Shown here one piece after another: positions 11,490-22,244 of a stretch of DNA of 64,000 nucleotides (positions are counted from its first letter, which is position 1; every line of letters begins with the position of its first letter). A program made the position numbers and the translations under genes. The notes below the pieces were generated by a model. The model saw only the letters and a list, made by a program, of their open reading frames with translations. It made no database searches and was not told where the DNA came from. The stretch spans positions 11,359,426-11,423,425 of the forward strand of contig JAJEKV010000036.1 of the NCBI GenBank assembly GCA_021234155.1, written 5' to 3'. Source of the stretch: Isoetes taiwanensis. Its lineage: Eukaryota; Streptophyta; Lycopodiopsida; Isoetales; Isoetaceae.

Positions 11490-12504
11490 AGCAAAACTGT
11501 GCAAATATCTTCTACTAAAGCTGAATTGGCCATATAAACTTCCTACTTATGATACATTTGTACGTGGTTTCACCTTCTTCAAGGCTGCAATCTTACCATG
11601 ATCCGCTTGTAAACTATTTCCTGAAACATAATTGCCCAATAGTTTCCCTCCTTTAGTGAAGAAAATACACTTAACAGGATTTAAACTTATACCATACAAT
11701 CGACACCTTTCAAGAACTTTTCTGAGATGATCCAAGTGATCCCTTCTTAGATTAGAGAACATTGTTATGTCGTCCATAAAGACTCTCAAAAAAGTCTAAA
11801 ATGTCATGAAAAGCATATGTCATAGCTCGCTGAAATGTCGCTGGAGCATTTGTGAGGCCAAAAGGTAAAATACCTTATAAGCATAATTCCAAGTGGTGTT
11901 CGAAAAGCCGTCATTGCTTGATGTGGTGGATAGATTTGGATCTGATTATATCCTGAGTAATCATCCAATGAAGAATAGGCCTGTATGAATGGTGTAGGAA
12001 AATGATCTCTCTTGGTAGCTTTGTTGAGATCCCTAAATCAATGCATACTCGGATTGAGTTATTTGGTTTTTTCACTGGTACAGTAGAACTGGTCCAATCT
12101 AGACTTGGAACTGGTACAATAAATCCCGCCTCCAAAAGCTTCATGACTTCGCCCTTTGCTTGTTCCTCTATAGCTGGTATCATTCTTCTTTGAGCTTGTT
12201 GGACTACTTTTGATCCTTGTTTCAAATCAATGGTATGAACTACGGCCTCTGGTAGAATGCCTTTCAATTCCTTGTAATTTCTTGCTAAAACATCCCTGAA
12301 TTCTCTTAACAAAGATATCAAATCATGCTCTTTCTCTTGAATAAGATCTCCTCCAATAGTAACCAATTCTTCTTGATCTCCTTGAGAAATATTGATGTTC
12401 TTGGTTGAATGTAGTGACTCTAATGAATGTGGTGCATGTGATGACTTTGGTGAATGTGGTGACTGTAATGAATGTGGTGCATGTGATGACTGTAATGGGT
12501 GCAT
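11490..12504 (-). pseudogene. Ty3-type reverse transcriptase of a Tat-like LTR retrotransposon (degraded)
   Basis: From 12504 downward the - strand frame carries a His/Ser/Pro-rich tract and then the Ty3 RT N-terminus: LLREFRDVLA, KELKGILPEAVVH, LEAGFIVPVPS, STVPVKKPNNSIRVCIDLG. After a break, 11789-11547 carries the palm motif FMDDI with DHLDHLRKVLERCRLYGISLNPVKC, which follows the catalytic aspartates in Ty3 RTs. Frameshifts separate the two parts and no intact frame remains. Integrase and 3' LTR are not found downstream; the element ends against the LINE fragment near 11480. Confidence 0.8.
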
Positions 12505-12555
12505 GTGGTGAATGTGGTGACTGTAATGAATGTGGTGAATGTGATGAACATGGAC
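12404..12555 (-). repeat. Coding minisatellite encoding His-Ser-Pro-rich repeats
   Basis: Variants of GTGATGACTGTAATGAATG are repeated about six times. On the - strand two frames encode low-complexity peptides built from PHSLQSPHSPKSSHA-like units. The tract lies between the RNase H and RT regions of the Ty3 polyprotein, so it looks like an expanded linker rather than a folded domain. Confidence 0.75.
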
Positions 12556-12599
12556 TGATTTGATTTACCTCATCCTCCAGAACTTGCACATGCCACCAA

Positions 12600-12910
12600 G
12601 CTGCTTACACCATTGCCGATTGTGCTAAAGCAGCTGCCACACTGTTTTGTTCTCTTGGAACATGTACCACAATTGGTGAAAACGGGACTTCAAATCCATG
12701 GCTTGTTGATGTAAGCCTCTCAAATTAGCACTTAAAGCTTGAAACTGATCCATACGTTGTTGACACACCGACAAAGAATCTCCAAGAATAGTCAAACAAT
12801 CAATACACTTCTTCTTTGCTAAAGTCATCCCCTGAATAAATGCATGATATTCAGCCTCATTATTATTGCTTGCATTGCATGGCATACTCAATGTAACAAT
12901 CTTCTTCTTG
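12600..12910 (-). pseudogene. RNase H domain of the Ty3 element, C-terminal part
   Basis: The - strand frame reads SMPCNASNNNEAEYHAFIQGMTLAKKK, with LTILGDSLSVCQQ following. NNEAEY and GDS are the second and third catalytic blocks of RNase HI of the archaeal-like type found in plant Tat elements. The first catalytic block (MYFDGALSK) is 1 kb away at 13990-13960, because a hAT-like element (12911-13903) splits the domain. Confidence 0.75.
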
Positions 12911-13903
12911 CATAGTTACCCATAATTGGAACGAGAATTGGAACGACACCACAAAAACTAAAACCAAAACTGGAACACTTCGGAACGAGAACATTAAACT
13001 TTAAAAAATTAACTTTTGAAAATGGATTTGGTGTTCCCATGGGCTAACTAATATGTTGAACTAGTCATCAAGTTTAAAATGTCAAAGGGTGATGTATAAT
13101 AATAGCCAACTAAAAATAAAACTCTACCCTGTTATATTCTCTTATAAATATACATAAAAACATTAGATAATTTATATTTTATGACAAATATCTCTTCAAA
13201 ATCAAATCAATATTAATAAAGAGTATTTCTATTATAGCAAATGTTTATATGGCATGTTAGCCTTAGAACATATTCTTAATAAAATAAAGTAGCTATAATA
13301 GTAGTTTCCAGAACAATAATTTTACGACAATGCTCTTAACTAGGAGTACTAACTAATCAGTTACAACAGTAGGAATAAGCAAATCCTCATTATCACCATT
13401 ACCTTCTTTAGGATCAATTTATTTGTCCTCACAATGTTCGGCTTCATGATCATTGTTATTGTTGTCATCATCTTCACATGCTGCCGCTATTGTGTCCTCT
13501 TTATGCACAACAATGAATTTCTCATCTGAAAAATCCATCTTAGAACATAATTCTATTACTCGCATGTTTGCACCAACAAAAGTAAGATCATTTATTTTCT
13601 GTGTGCCATGTTTGCTCCTCCAGAAATAAAAAGAGAAGAAGGGCTCTGCGGTGTTGCGAAATATTAGAGAGGATCCAAGCCAAAATAAAAAATTCCAAAA
13701 GTAAAAATAGAAAATAAAAAAGAAGCGAAGAAAATGGTCAAAACATATTTTATAGTTGTTCCCAACTTACAGGAACATTCTCGGAATGTCGTTCCATGTA
13801 ATATGTACATTCGAAACGGAAATAAAAGTTCCTAGAATGTGGCGTTCCCCGGAACGTATTCGGAACCAGAACAGTGATCGGAACATCATTTTCAGTAACC
13901 ATG
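12911..13903. mobile_element. Non-autonomous hAT-like element (993 bp) nested in RNase H
   Basis: Flanked by an 8-bp duplication TCTTCTTG at 12903-12910 and 13904-13911. Termini are imperfect inverted repeats: left CATAGTTACCCATAATTGG, right complement CATGGTTACTGAAAATGATG. Both ends are crowded with GGAAC/GTTCC motifs: about four in the first 90 bp and at least seven in the last 130 bp, as expected of subterminal transposase sites. No transposase is encoded. The 8-bp duplication and CA-starting ends favour hAT. Because the duplication lies in a TTC-rich site, one or two bases of its length are uncertain. Confidence 0.75.
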
Positions 13904-14126
13904 TCTTCTTGTTGCCGTACGTTAGAAAGATTCCGATACCGCCATAATTCTTGAGCTTAGATAATGCACCATCAAAATACATTTGTCCTTCTATAATGGG
14001 TTGATTTCTGTTTGTCTCGTCTATGCTTGATATCAAAATCAGCATCTCTACTGGAACATGGTCAATACTTTGCTGAAATATAGTCTCATCAATGTGTTTT
14101 TGTATCGACTCCTCCTGCATGTTCAC
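13904..14126 (-). pseudogene. RNase H domain of the Ty3 element, N-terminal part
   Basis: The - strand frame reaches the motif IIEGQMYFDGALSK followed by GGIGIFLTYGN, the first catalytic Asp block of an archaeal-like RNase HI. The domain then runs into the hAT-like insertion. It lies upstream of the reverse transcriptase in the element's own direction, which differs from the standard protease-RT-RNase H order. Confidence 0.7.
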
Positions 14127-14653
14127 AAGAATCTCCTATAATTCATTTTTACCAATACTTTCGTCTTTGAAGATACTTGTCTGCTATTCCGTACTGCAAA
14201 TGACATATTTCTAAAATTTGAGTATCTTTTAACCACTTGTATATCTTTCTTCTCACCCACCTCCAAGACATGAAAACAAATAAGGCCTTGCTGCCCTGAC
14301 ACCATAGCATCCTTTTTGCCAATTTCTAATTGAGGGCTGCTCAAATAAGGATTGCAAAGAAGGGTACTATTTGTTGATTTCAGAGGATGATTTATAGTAA
14401 CCTTGTATTCCCCTTGAAAGATGTTCATTTCACGCTTCCTCCATGAAGTCACAGCTTGTATGGCATCTAACCATGTACGACTCAGCAAAAAAGTATAAGT
14501 TTCAGCATGCACACTCTCTGGAAATTTCAAAACTATAAAATCCAAAATTGCTTCCACCTCGTATACATTGCACAAGACATTTCTTATGACTCCCATATGC
14601 TGCACCTTCATTTGATTGAATGCTTTGAGCATCATAGTTGTCGGTTCCATCAT
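14123..14653 (-). pseudogene. Ty3 protease-region fragment
   Basis: The - strand frame reads HMGVIRNVLCNVYEVEAILDFIVL, then YTFLLSRTWLDAIQAVTSWRKREM. The YxxLLxRxWL-AxxAV-W-xGxM pattern follows the retropepsin domain in plant Tat-type Ty3 polyproteins. A recognisable catalytic D(S/T)G is not seen, so the active site is lost or lies in a shifted frame. The end overlaps the RNase H frame by a few bases. Confidence 0.6.
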
Positions 14654-14659
14654 TTTTTA

Positions 14660-16400
14660 ACCAACTTGAAGTATTATATGGTAAGGCATTACATTCACTC
14701 CGCTGCCTGTATCTATGTTTGCTCCTTTGACTAAATATCCATTGATATTGACATCACAAAGAAATGGCCCTAGATCCTTGGATTGCTTGGCTGGTGGCTC
14801 TATTATACTCTTGTTTTATCATTCGATAAAATTTGTTGGACTGAAATTTCTGATTTTCTTCTTTCTCCTAACTCTTGCAACAAACTAGGAGAATAATGCA
14901 TCAATTGCACAAGAGTAAGTGTGATTTTAGTGGCTAAAACTTGGTTGATCACATTATCTTCATTATGAATGTCCTCCACTATAGAAGGCAGTCAACATGG
15001 ACTGATTTTCTTCTATAAACTGAAATTGTTCTTTGGGTAGCACACTGAATTGTACCTTCTTAGGTGTCGACACCTTTAAGGCTGTCAAAGCTTTTGGCAA
15101 AGAGCTCTTAGTCTTCTCCACTATCAGCACTACTCTTGGTTCTTGAACCCCTTATTTTGATCTTGTAACCGCATTTACTTCTTTAATCTCTTCTTCTTGC
15201 TGAAATGTGTCATTTTCCACCTCAACAAATCCACAATTCACTATTAATTTTTCCTTCACTTGCTTCTTAAGTTCCTCAATAAGAGACGTAACTTAAGGAC
15301 TTTCAATATACTTTGCATCTTGAATGCGAGCATCATTATTAAGAAGAGATATCGACTCAAACACTTGCTGCCTTCATGGATACTTATTGGTTGCTCATTC
15401 TGGTCTCCCATGAATTTTCCAACAAGTACTCTCATCATGCTTGAATTTATCACATAACTTGCAATATAAATGAACCTTACTTGAATGCCATCCCTGTTTT
15501 GGCTGCACCATTTATGTGGATGCTAGTGGAACTTGTTGGACCATTGGAGCTTGTGGCATCATTGCAGCTTGTGAGATGAGAGTGGATGTGTGCATTGGTT
15601 GAATAGGCATAGGTGGTGCTTATTGCATAACAGCAAATACCGGATTAGCCCACTCAAAGAATCTCTTCTTTTTACATTCTTGATCATTATGGCCCTTGAT
15701 TTGATCATCTACATCTGGTTTCAGAGTGTCCAATAGATCCACAATACTCACAAGTACTAAATTGAACCTCCTTTAATTTCTCCCCTATTGTAAGCTTAAA
15801 AACTTTTGCTGCAATCTCCTATATTGCTTTATGCTCTGGAGCAGCAACTTCATGAATGTATCCTAGCTTGTCTTCTGCCTTGAGAGCAAACTCGTGCTTT
15901 CAATAATGTTGTAGGCTAATTGCTAGTTTCAGCCCTTTTGTCTACCATTGTATATCCAGTTCATCATTTCTTGCAATCTTCCAATGAACTACGGCTTTGA
16001 GAACCACAATGTACCGTTGATAATACCCCCTTATTGATTCATCCTCTTTTTGTGTGAAATTGATCCACCTTTCCATAGTCTTATCCTTACCATGGACTTC
16101 TTGTAATTAGCAATGACTGCTTCCTTCAATTCCTGATATGTAATGGTATTTGGCTGAGTTTGTGCCCAATCTTCCACTGAATCTTGCAAAGAACTTTGAA
16201 ACCAAAGCAAGTAATCAGCAGCCGATAATTTATATTGCTGGCAATACCTCTCAAACTTCACAATATGCTTCAAAGGATCTCGATCTACCACATCATCAAA
16301 CTTTGGAATCCCCATTGTTTGAAAACCCCACAGCATCGGTGGTAATACAGCCATCTCCGCCTCTTCTTAAGGTTCTTGAAATTGAAAAAACGAAATGGAA
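14660..16400 (-). pseudogene. Ty3 gag with CCHC zinc knuckle (degraded)
   Basis: At 16354-16031 the - strand encodes IPKFDDVVDRDPLKHIVKFERYCQQYKLSAADYLLWFQSSLQDSVEDWAQ and a following EELKEAV-like segment. This is the retrotransposon gag fold of Ty3 elements (family FDG-DP--H---F----). A zinc knuckle C-x2-C-x4-H-x4-C lies at 15463-15422 (CKLCDKFKHDESTC). Between these and the protease the sequence is broken by many stops. No LTR or primer site was found beyond 16400. Confidence 0.75.
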
Positions 16401-16601
16401 TCTCCCTTTAATTTGAAAAACGAAATTGGATTACCTTCTAGAGCAGTAAATGGAATTAGAACCTCCTGGATCTGAGAATTAGACTCCAGAACTTGATACG
16501 ACTCATAGTATTTGGGAAGATCAACTTAAATTCACAACATCACAACATCGTCACCACTGTTGAACAAGATCAAGAGATTCTTTCAGATACAAGAATATAA
16601 G

Positions 16602-17362
16602 AGCACAATTAACCACCCATCCAGATCCACTGGGTTATGGCAAACGCAAGCACCATAGCAAATACAAAGCTTTGGCTTCTGGATTACTGGCCTTCCAAGC
16701 TAATCTCGCTACTCCAAGTACCGATACATCAGGAAGCAATTGCAAAGCTGTAATATCGCTATAGCAGTAATCTGTGACGCCTTGTCACAGTTTCGACCAT
16801 TACTCCCTCATATGGATGAACTTGTAAGATATGACTCGAAGTCGACATTTGAGCAGTGGACAAGGAGCCAGATCAAAGCAAAAATGGTAACTCTGAAGCA
16901 GCACATCTGGGCTCAAACGGCTATTGGTGTTATCCTGGATTATGAAGATTTGTGGTGGTGGAATGATCTGAGGATTCATTTTGCTGCTAAACGGGAGGAA
17001 CATTTGGATATAACGTCAGAGATTATGCGGCAATTCATGGTCCACACTCCTCTCGACTTGGATGAACTCGAGACAGTGTTTCATATTGTGCAGGTTGATC
17101 CATTGAAGTTTGCGTTGGGCTATGAATGAATGAATAGCTAAAACTGTCTTCTATCTGAACAATTACAGAAGTTAATGGTGTCTCTCTATAATTTTGTGGT
17201 ACAACTAATTTTGCCTATCTAGCTGTGCTCTTTTCTATTCCCTTCTTCGAGATAAGTAAGCATTGCAAAGGTTTTTTTTTTTCCTTTGCAATTGCTGTAT
17301 ATATTCATGTAAGTTTTTTGCATGTAATATAAAAGCTGCCTTAACCTCAAAAAAAAAAAAAA
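16602..17362 (+). pseudogene. Unidentified ORF followed by poly(A), possible retrocopy fragment
   Basis: The longest frame is open from the stop at 16701 to 17129 (no ATG at its start; the first in-frame ATG is at 16812) and ends ...LDELETVFHIVQVDPLKFALGYE. Composition is protein-like, with a tryptophan-rich stretch (DYEDLWWWNDLRIHF). About 220 bp past the stop is a 15-base A-run at 17348-17362, as expected of a reverse-transcribed mRNA. I do not recognise the family. It could be the last exon of a real gene whose mRNA was copied, or a chance frame; the poly(A) favours the former. Confidence 0.35.
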
Positions 17363-19110
17363 AGTTATGGTTATTTGAATGGTTTTGTCATTGGATGCAC
17401 CAAGATCTCTTGTCGCAACTTCTTTTGCACTATACGAAACAAAATTCACAGGGTTTTGGTAAGCCCATATTGTTGTTTAACAACTTTGCATATTGCTAAG
17501 AAAAACTTTGAGAAAATTTCGATTCAATTCTTTCTTGACCATTTGTGGGAGGGAGTTCAATGTTTACCCGTCGGATCCTTCAAGCTTCATTATGGGTGCC
17601 ATTAGAACTGTTGTTTTAGTTGATGGGGTCTGTGGTAATACTTAGTATTTAGTTGCGACTAAGTTATTGAGAACATTCAATGTTGTTTGATGTGCAGACC
17701 AGCTTGTGTGTTTGACATTGTATGTGGTGCAGACCAGGACATAGCATACTGATCCATCGCTTATATCTTTAAACTATATTTCTAAGTATATCCACCTTCT
17801 TGCATCAACTAAATTGTTGTTGATTTAAGCTGCATTTAAATGGGTCTCTAAGGTTCCTACTTCGTTCCTTGAATTTGGATACCAAAATGATTGATTCTAT
17901 GAATAAGAAAGTAACCTAATTAGAAATTGCTCTGCTAGAACCGGAGATTGCAATGCCTCAATGTTGGCATTAGTGATCCATCTAGAACACTAGCATTTTG
18001 TCCGGACAAGGGATTGAGAAGAGACTCAGATTGTTGTGCACTTAATCTTGCCAAGGTCCAGAGCGCAACAAGGTACTTACAAAGCTTGTAATCATTTAGA
18101 CTTGCTTATTGCTTTTTGACCCACATTTTCCTAAATGCTTTGAACACTCATGCTAAATAAGAAATCAAATATTGATGCATATATATTCATCCACGAGCCA
18201 TTCAAAGGTATCATCATTGAGAGTTTTCAACATACAACCAACTGAAAACAGGCTGCAGGACTATTGTGTCATTACCATGTCATGTATTGTTGTCAAACCT
18301 CTCCTATGTAATGCATTTAGCTAATACTTCCACTCATCTGCATTCCATATATTCCGAACTCAAATTCTACTTGACTGGTTATATCGATATTAATTATGTT
18401 AAAGTATGTTTCGATACCAGAGTCTACTAATAATGCTCACACATTTCGCTTTCGTAACTTTGCAGACCTTTATGGACAACTTCGGGAGTTATATATCTTG
18501 ATATAGTTCAAAGTATCCTCGACCAACATTTGTAACCTCTCCACTTATCTTTGCGGAGTGTTACTTTGAAATAAAATAACTGAAACTATGTGGAGCCTAA
18601 TTGTTTTCAATTTGCAGGAATAGTAGTACAAGCATAGATTTATCTACTTTTCCGAATTGAATCTCCATGTTCCTATTGTTCCTACTAGATCACAATAACG
18701 TGAATAGACCTATGGTCATGGTTCTAGCCTTATCCTGAGGCTTCAAACACATTCTGATAATATTCATTGTTGCAGAAAGCTTTCTACTCAACGTGCTTTG
18801 CTATTTTCTTGCTTGAAATATAGCTTCCTCATCAATCTTCTATGACATTTGGTGAAGATCACATTCTATTTTGATAGAGTGTAGTCAAATTATTATTCAT
18901 ATAGACGAAAACAATAGCATGGTTTACTAAATTCTCTTTTATCTCCATTTGACTAACAATTTAGAAATAGAAATGCATATTGCTATTGCTCTGGCTCCAT
19001 CTTTACCAGGTTGTTTATTCCAGGACAGACAATGTTTAAGAGTTCATAGGGTTGACAGAAGTAAATGCACTGCACCTTACTTTGAATTTTTAAAAACATA
19101 AATGGCATAT
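17363..19110. other. Non-coding stretch, nothing recognised
   Basis: AT-rich sequence with no supported gene, RNA or TE motif on either strand. Confidence 0.4.
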
Positions 19111-19120
19111 TGAAATTGCC

Positions 19121-19495
19121 ATATTACAGCCCATTCATATGGTCTATCATGAAGCAAATAGATTATATGGGTCTCCATTAGTCCTGTACATGTTCAGATA
19201 TGTATCGGAACAATGGCAGTTAAAAGTGACTTGCTTAGGGCTTATAGTACTCTTCATATTGCAGTCCATTCATATGGCCCATGTCATGAAGCAAATAGAG
19301 TAAATGGGTTTCCATTAGTCCATACATGTTTAACTATGTAATCTAAATAATGGCAGTTCAAATTGACTTGCCTAAGGCTTAGACATAATAATGCTATCCC
19401 TTCATATTGCAGTCCATTCATATGATCCATGTCATGAAGCAAATAGAGTAGATGAGTCTCCAATGCTTCTTACATGTTTAAATATGTAATATGAA
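19121..19495 (+). repeat. Three tandem units of about 135-148 bp
   Basis: The block ATATTRCAGYCCATTCATATG...CATGAAGCAAATAGA starts at about 19121, 19256 and 19404. Units share GTCTCCATTAGTCC-like and ACATGTTTAAATATGTA-like blocks. Divergence between copies is modest. Confidence 0.75.
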
Positions 19496-20252
19496 GAGTT
19501 GGACACAAAAAATTGATCTCATCTCTTGATAACATAGGATTAGACCATTGATCTGAGTCAGAAAATATTATAGGTGCACTTGGATGCAATAAAAGTTTAT
19601 TATAAATGCATGTGTTATTTTTCTTGTAAATTTTGATGTCATAGCGAGTATGAATATATGTTAGCGCAAAGTCTATTATCAAGGAGGTGCAAATCACTTA
19701 TAGCATGCATAATACAAATTCATTATCATTTGGATTCATCGATTACATGACCTTTTGGTCCATTGCGCATTGTGAGTTATGGTTGGAGAGTCTAGAGACC
19801 ATTCAACACGATTTCAAACTGATGTCACTTCATCCCCTTCCCAACATACCAACTCCAATGTAAGGCTTTGTTGAATGTTGGGCAAAACCTTCAAATGCAA
19901 TAACTTCAATTCTTGCAATAGAATAAAATTTTTGTCCCCATTTAAATTTACCAACTTAATCTATATTTAAACAATAGATATGCTTTCCTATAATAAACCT
20001 ATATTTAAGCCCACTTCAGTTCTTCCATTTTTTGCTTCCCTTTCAATTCAACAAGGTATTCTACATATGCTACTTCAAGCTTCCCTACAATACCACTCAA
20101 ACCCAACAACCAATAGGGTCAGTTTATTTTCTTATTACAAAGAGTTCTTTAACCCGTTCAGATCAATACAATACATCTAAGATCAAGATTTTGGCTATAT
20201 GTATTTAACTATGTCTACAACTTCATCATTGCTTACAACAAGCCGGTAACTA

Positions 20253-20282
20253 TGCCCGGCAATGCCGGGCACCCTTTACTAG
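20253..20282 (+). mobile_element. Helitron-type 3' terminus
   Basis: A perfect 8-bp-stem hairpin TGCCCGGC-AAT-GCCGGGCA lies at 20253-20271, seven bases before CTAG at 20279-20282, which is followed by T. A short GC-rich hairpin a few bases before CTRR, with insertion before a T, is the defining 3' end of plant Helitrons. A candidate 5' end starting TC after an A is TCTATATTTAAACAATAG near 19960, which would give a non-autonomous element of about 320 bp, but this end is only a guess. Confidence 0.55.
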
Positions 20283-20689
20283 TACGTTTTGAAATCAAAA
20301 GATAAAACAACTAAAATCTGCCTACCGCACCCTAAGCCTACCCTACTTCTATTTTTTCCTTTTTTGTAGTCAGTCTTAGCTTTTTAATCACTTACGCTAC
20401 AAGAATGCTTAGATGCTCCATATTAATTTGCCTACAGGAAGGTCTTCTATTACAATGCCAATGCCATTCTTATCGCAATAGTGAATTTGTTATCACAAAC
20501 GCTACAGAAATGCCTTACAAAGAGACATGACAACGTTGAATCTAGAAGCCACCTATATATAAGGTTGACATATAGAAACATATGCACTAGGGTTTTACTT
20601 ACGGGTGAAGATATAGTGGCTTACTCTAACTAATGCGGACACCAGATACAAGTTTTTGCTAGTATATTTTTATTGCTAAGGTGTTGTAT

Positions 20690-20816
20690 GATGGAGGAAA
20701 CCGCATTGGGGAGGGGGTTTCTTGAAATAAACCCCCGGCGGCGCCATGAAGCGGCGGCAGAAGCGAAGCGCCGCCGGGGGGGTTTATTTCAAGAAACCCC
20801 GAGCCAATCTTTCCAT
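20690..20816. repeat. Long GC-rich hairpin (foldback/MITE-like)
   Basis: Arms at 20714-20744 and 20768-20800 are complementary over about 31 bp (GGGGTTTCTTGAAATAAA on the outside, GGCGGCGC on the inside) with a 23-bp loop. Weaker pairing extends outward (GATGGA...CATTGG / CCAAT...TCCATC). Such a near-perfect stem is typical of a short inverted-repeat transposon or an RNA hairpin precursor. Confidence 0.7.
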
Positions 20817-20884
20817 CGCAATGTCCGGTGAAGGCGAATTTTTTGCTAAGTGGCAAAAAATTTAGGTCTAAAGTTAAGTTCTCG

Positions 20885-21180
20885 TCTTGAGGATCCGGCC
20901 CTGCTTTTTTACGTGATAAAGCGACCCGCTATGGATCCGCCCCTGTTTTCTCGCGATATAAGCGACCCCCGCTTACGCTTTACGTGATCCGGCCCTTATT
21001 TCTTGTTAGATAAGCAAGAAGATTGAAGATAGGAATTTGAAGATATAATCCGGCCCCTGTTTCTTGTCTAAAGATTGAAGCAGGAACTGAAGATTCTTGA
21101 TATATAAGCAAGAAATGCCCCTATTCTTGCGGATCTGAAGAGCCTAGACCCTAACCTAGTTGAATAGATCCGGCAAAAGA
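20885..21180 (+). repeat. Degenerate tandem motif GATCCGGCCCCTGTTTCTTG
   Basis: Versions of the motif occur at about 20890, 20933, 20988, 21047, 21114 and 21166, spaced 43-67 bp. Most are followed by a GATA(TA)AGC block. The array lies 0.7-1 kb upstream of the HSP70-17 promoter. Function unknown. Confidence 0.6.
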
Positions 21181-21885
21181 TCTTGCCCTGCCCTGCGAAA
21201 CTTGAACTTCTTTGAATCTCTCTCAAAATCTTTCAGGGCAAAAGAATCAAAAACTTTCAGGGCACCTATGCTTTTAGATCTTCGACCGACGCCCTGTTCT
21301 GCCCTGCAAAAGATTTGGCCTACAAAACTCTACGTTGCAAAGATCTTGCAACCTAATGAAAAAATAGAGATGATCCGTCAATGACCAGGGCTCGTTCATG
21401 ACGAAGGAAAAAAAATGAAAAGGGATTTCTGTGAACCGAGTTCCAGAGCTCAGAGCTCTGGCGGCGCCGCCTGAGCTCCCCACCAGGCTGGTTTCCTGTT
21501 TTAAACAAAGGCATAAAAAACACGAAAATTCCGCTTTGCGGACGTTTACGATGCTCCATATGCAATCCAAAAAACATTTTCAGAATCTAAGGTTTTGTTT
21601 CTAAGAAAGAAATTGCAGAAAGAGATGCCACATGGCAGCATCTCATTTGAGGACATGAAGAAAATGACGCACCTAAACTTTTTAGCAAGTGCGTGGAAAA
21701 TCCTGAGGTTGGCAAAGCCTACTAATGCAATCGGGAAACCATCCGGACCGCCCATTTACCATCCAACGGTGATGAAATTACGAACATACGTGGCTAACGC
21801 CCCCGACCGTCGAATGCCCTTCATGAAATATGGGCCGTCGGATTAGTACCGATGCCCTTTTCCGTGGAAAAGGAGACCACACGTT

Positions 21886-21894
21886 TATATATAA
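21886..21894 (+). promoter_or_regulatory. TATA box of the HSP70-17 gene
   Basis: TATATATAA sits about 110 bp upstream of the 5'UTR intron donor and about 350 bp upstream of the start codon, in a region that becomes pyrimidine-rich as plant leaders do. A CGTGG core (CCACG on the other strand), part of ER-stress and G-box type bZIP sites, is present at about 21790; I do not see a full CCAAT-N9-CCACG ERSE. Confidence 0.55.
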
Positions 21895-22004
21895 CCATAT
21901 GCTGCTCTGTGATACTCTGCTCTAGATGCCGGATCATCCAGGCCTTTCGGCGTTCCTGTTCTCTCATTGTTGGATTTCGTCTCTGGATCCATTGCTCATT
22001 CTCT

Positions 22005-22228
22005 GTGAGTTATTTCTTCCTGTTTATTTTTCTTGCATTCATCATTTGGTCTCTCTTGAACTAGGTTTTTTGAGCTGCAAAATTTCAGATTAAGCTATAG
22101 CCAGCTGCTTGTGCATAACAAAATTGAATTGATCTGTGCGACAAAGAGCCTAGGACTAGTTGTTTCAATCTAGTGTTGCATGTGCCTAAATATCCTCTTT
22201 GACCAATGTTTGTCTGTCTCACTCACAG
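22005..22228 (+). other. 5'UTR intron of the HSP70-17 gene
   Basis: Donor CTCT|GTGAGT at 22005 and acceptor CTCACAG|AGACC ending at 22228 enclose 224 bp that are T-rich, as plant introns are. Splicing joins the leader to a 16-base stretch before the ATG at 22245. This intron also removes the upstream in-frame ATG at 22206. Confidence 0.55.
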
Positions 22229-22244
22229 AGACCGGCTATTCAAG

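Noticed and set aside
22206-22244. Upstream in-frame ATG that would extend HSP70-17 by 13 residues
   Set aside because: It lies partly in a likely 5'UTR intron and would place hydrophilic residues ahead of the signal peptide.
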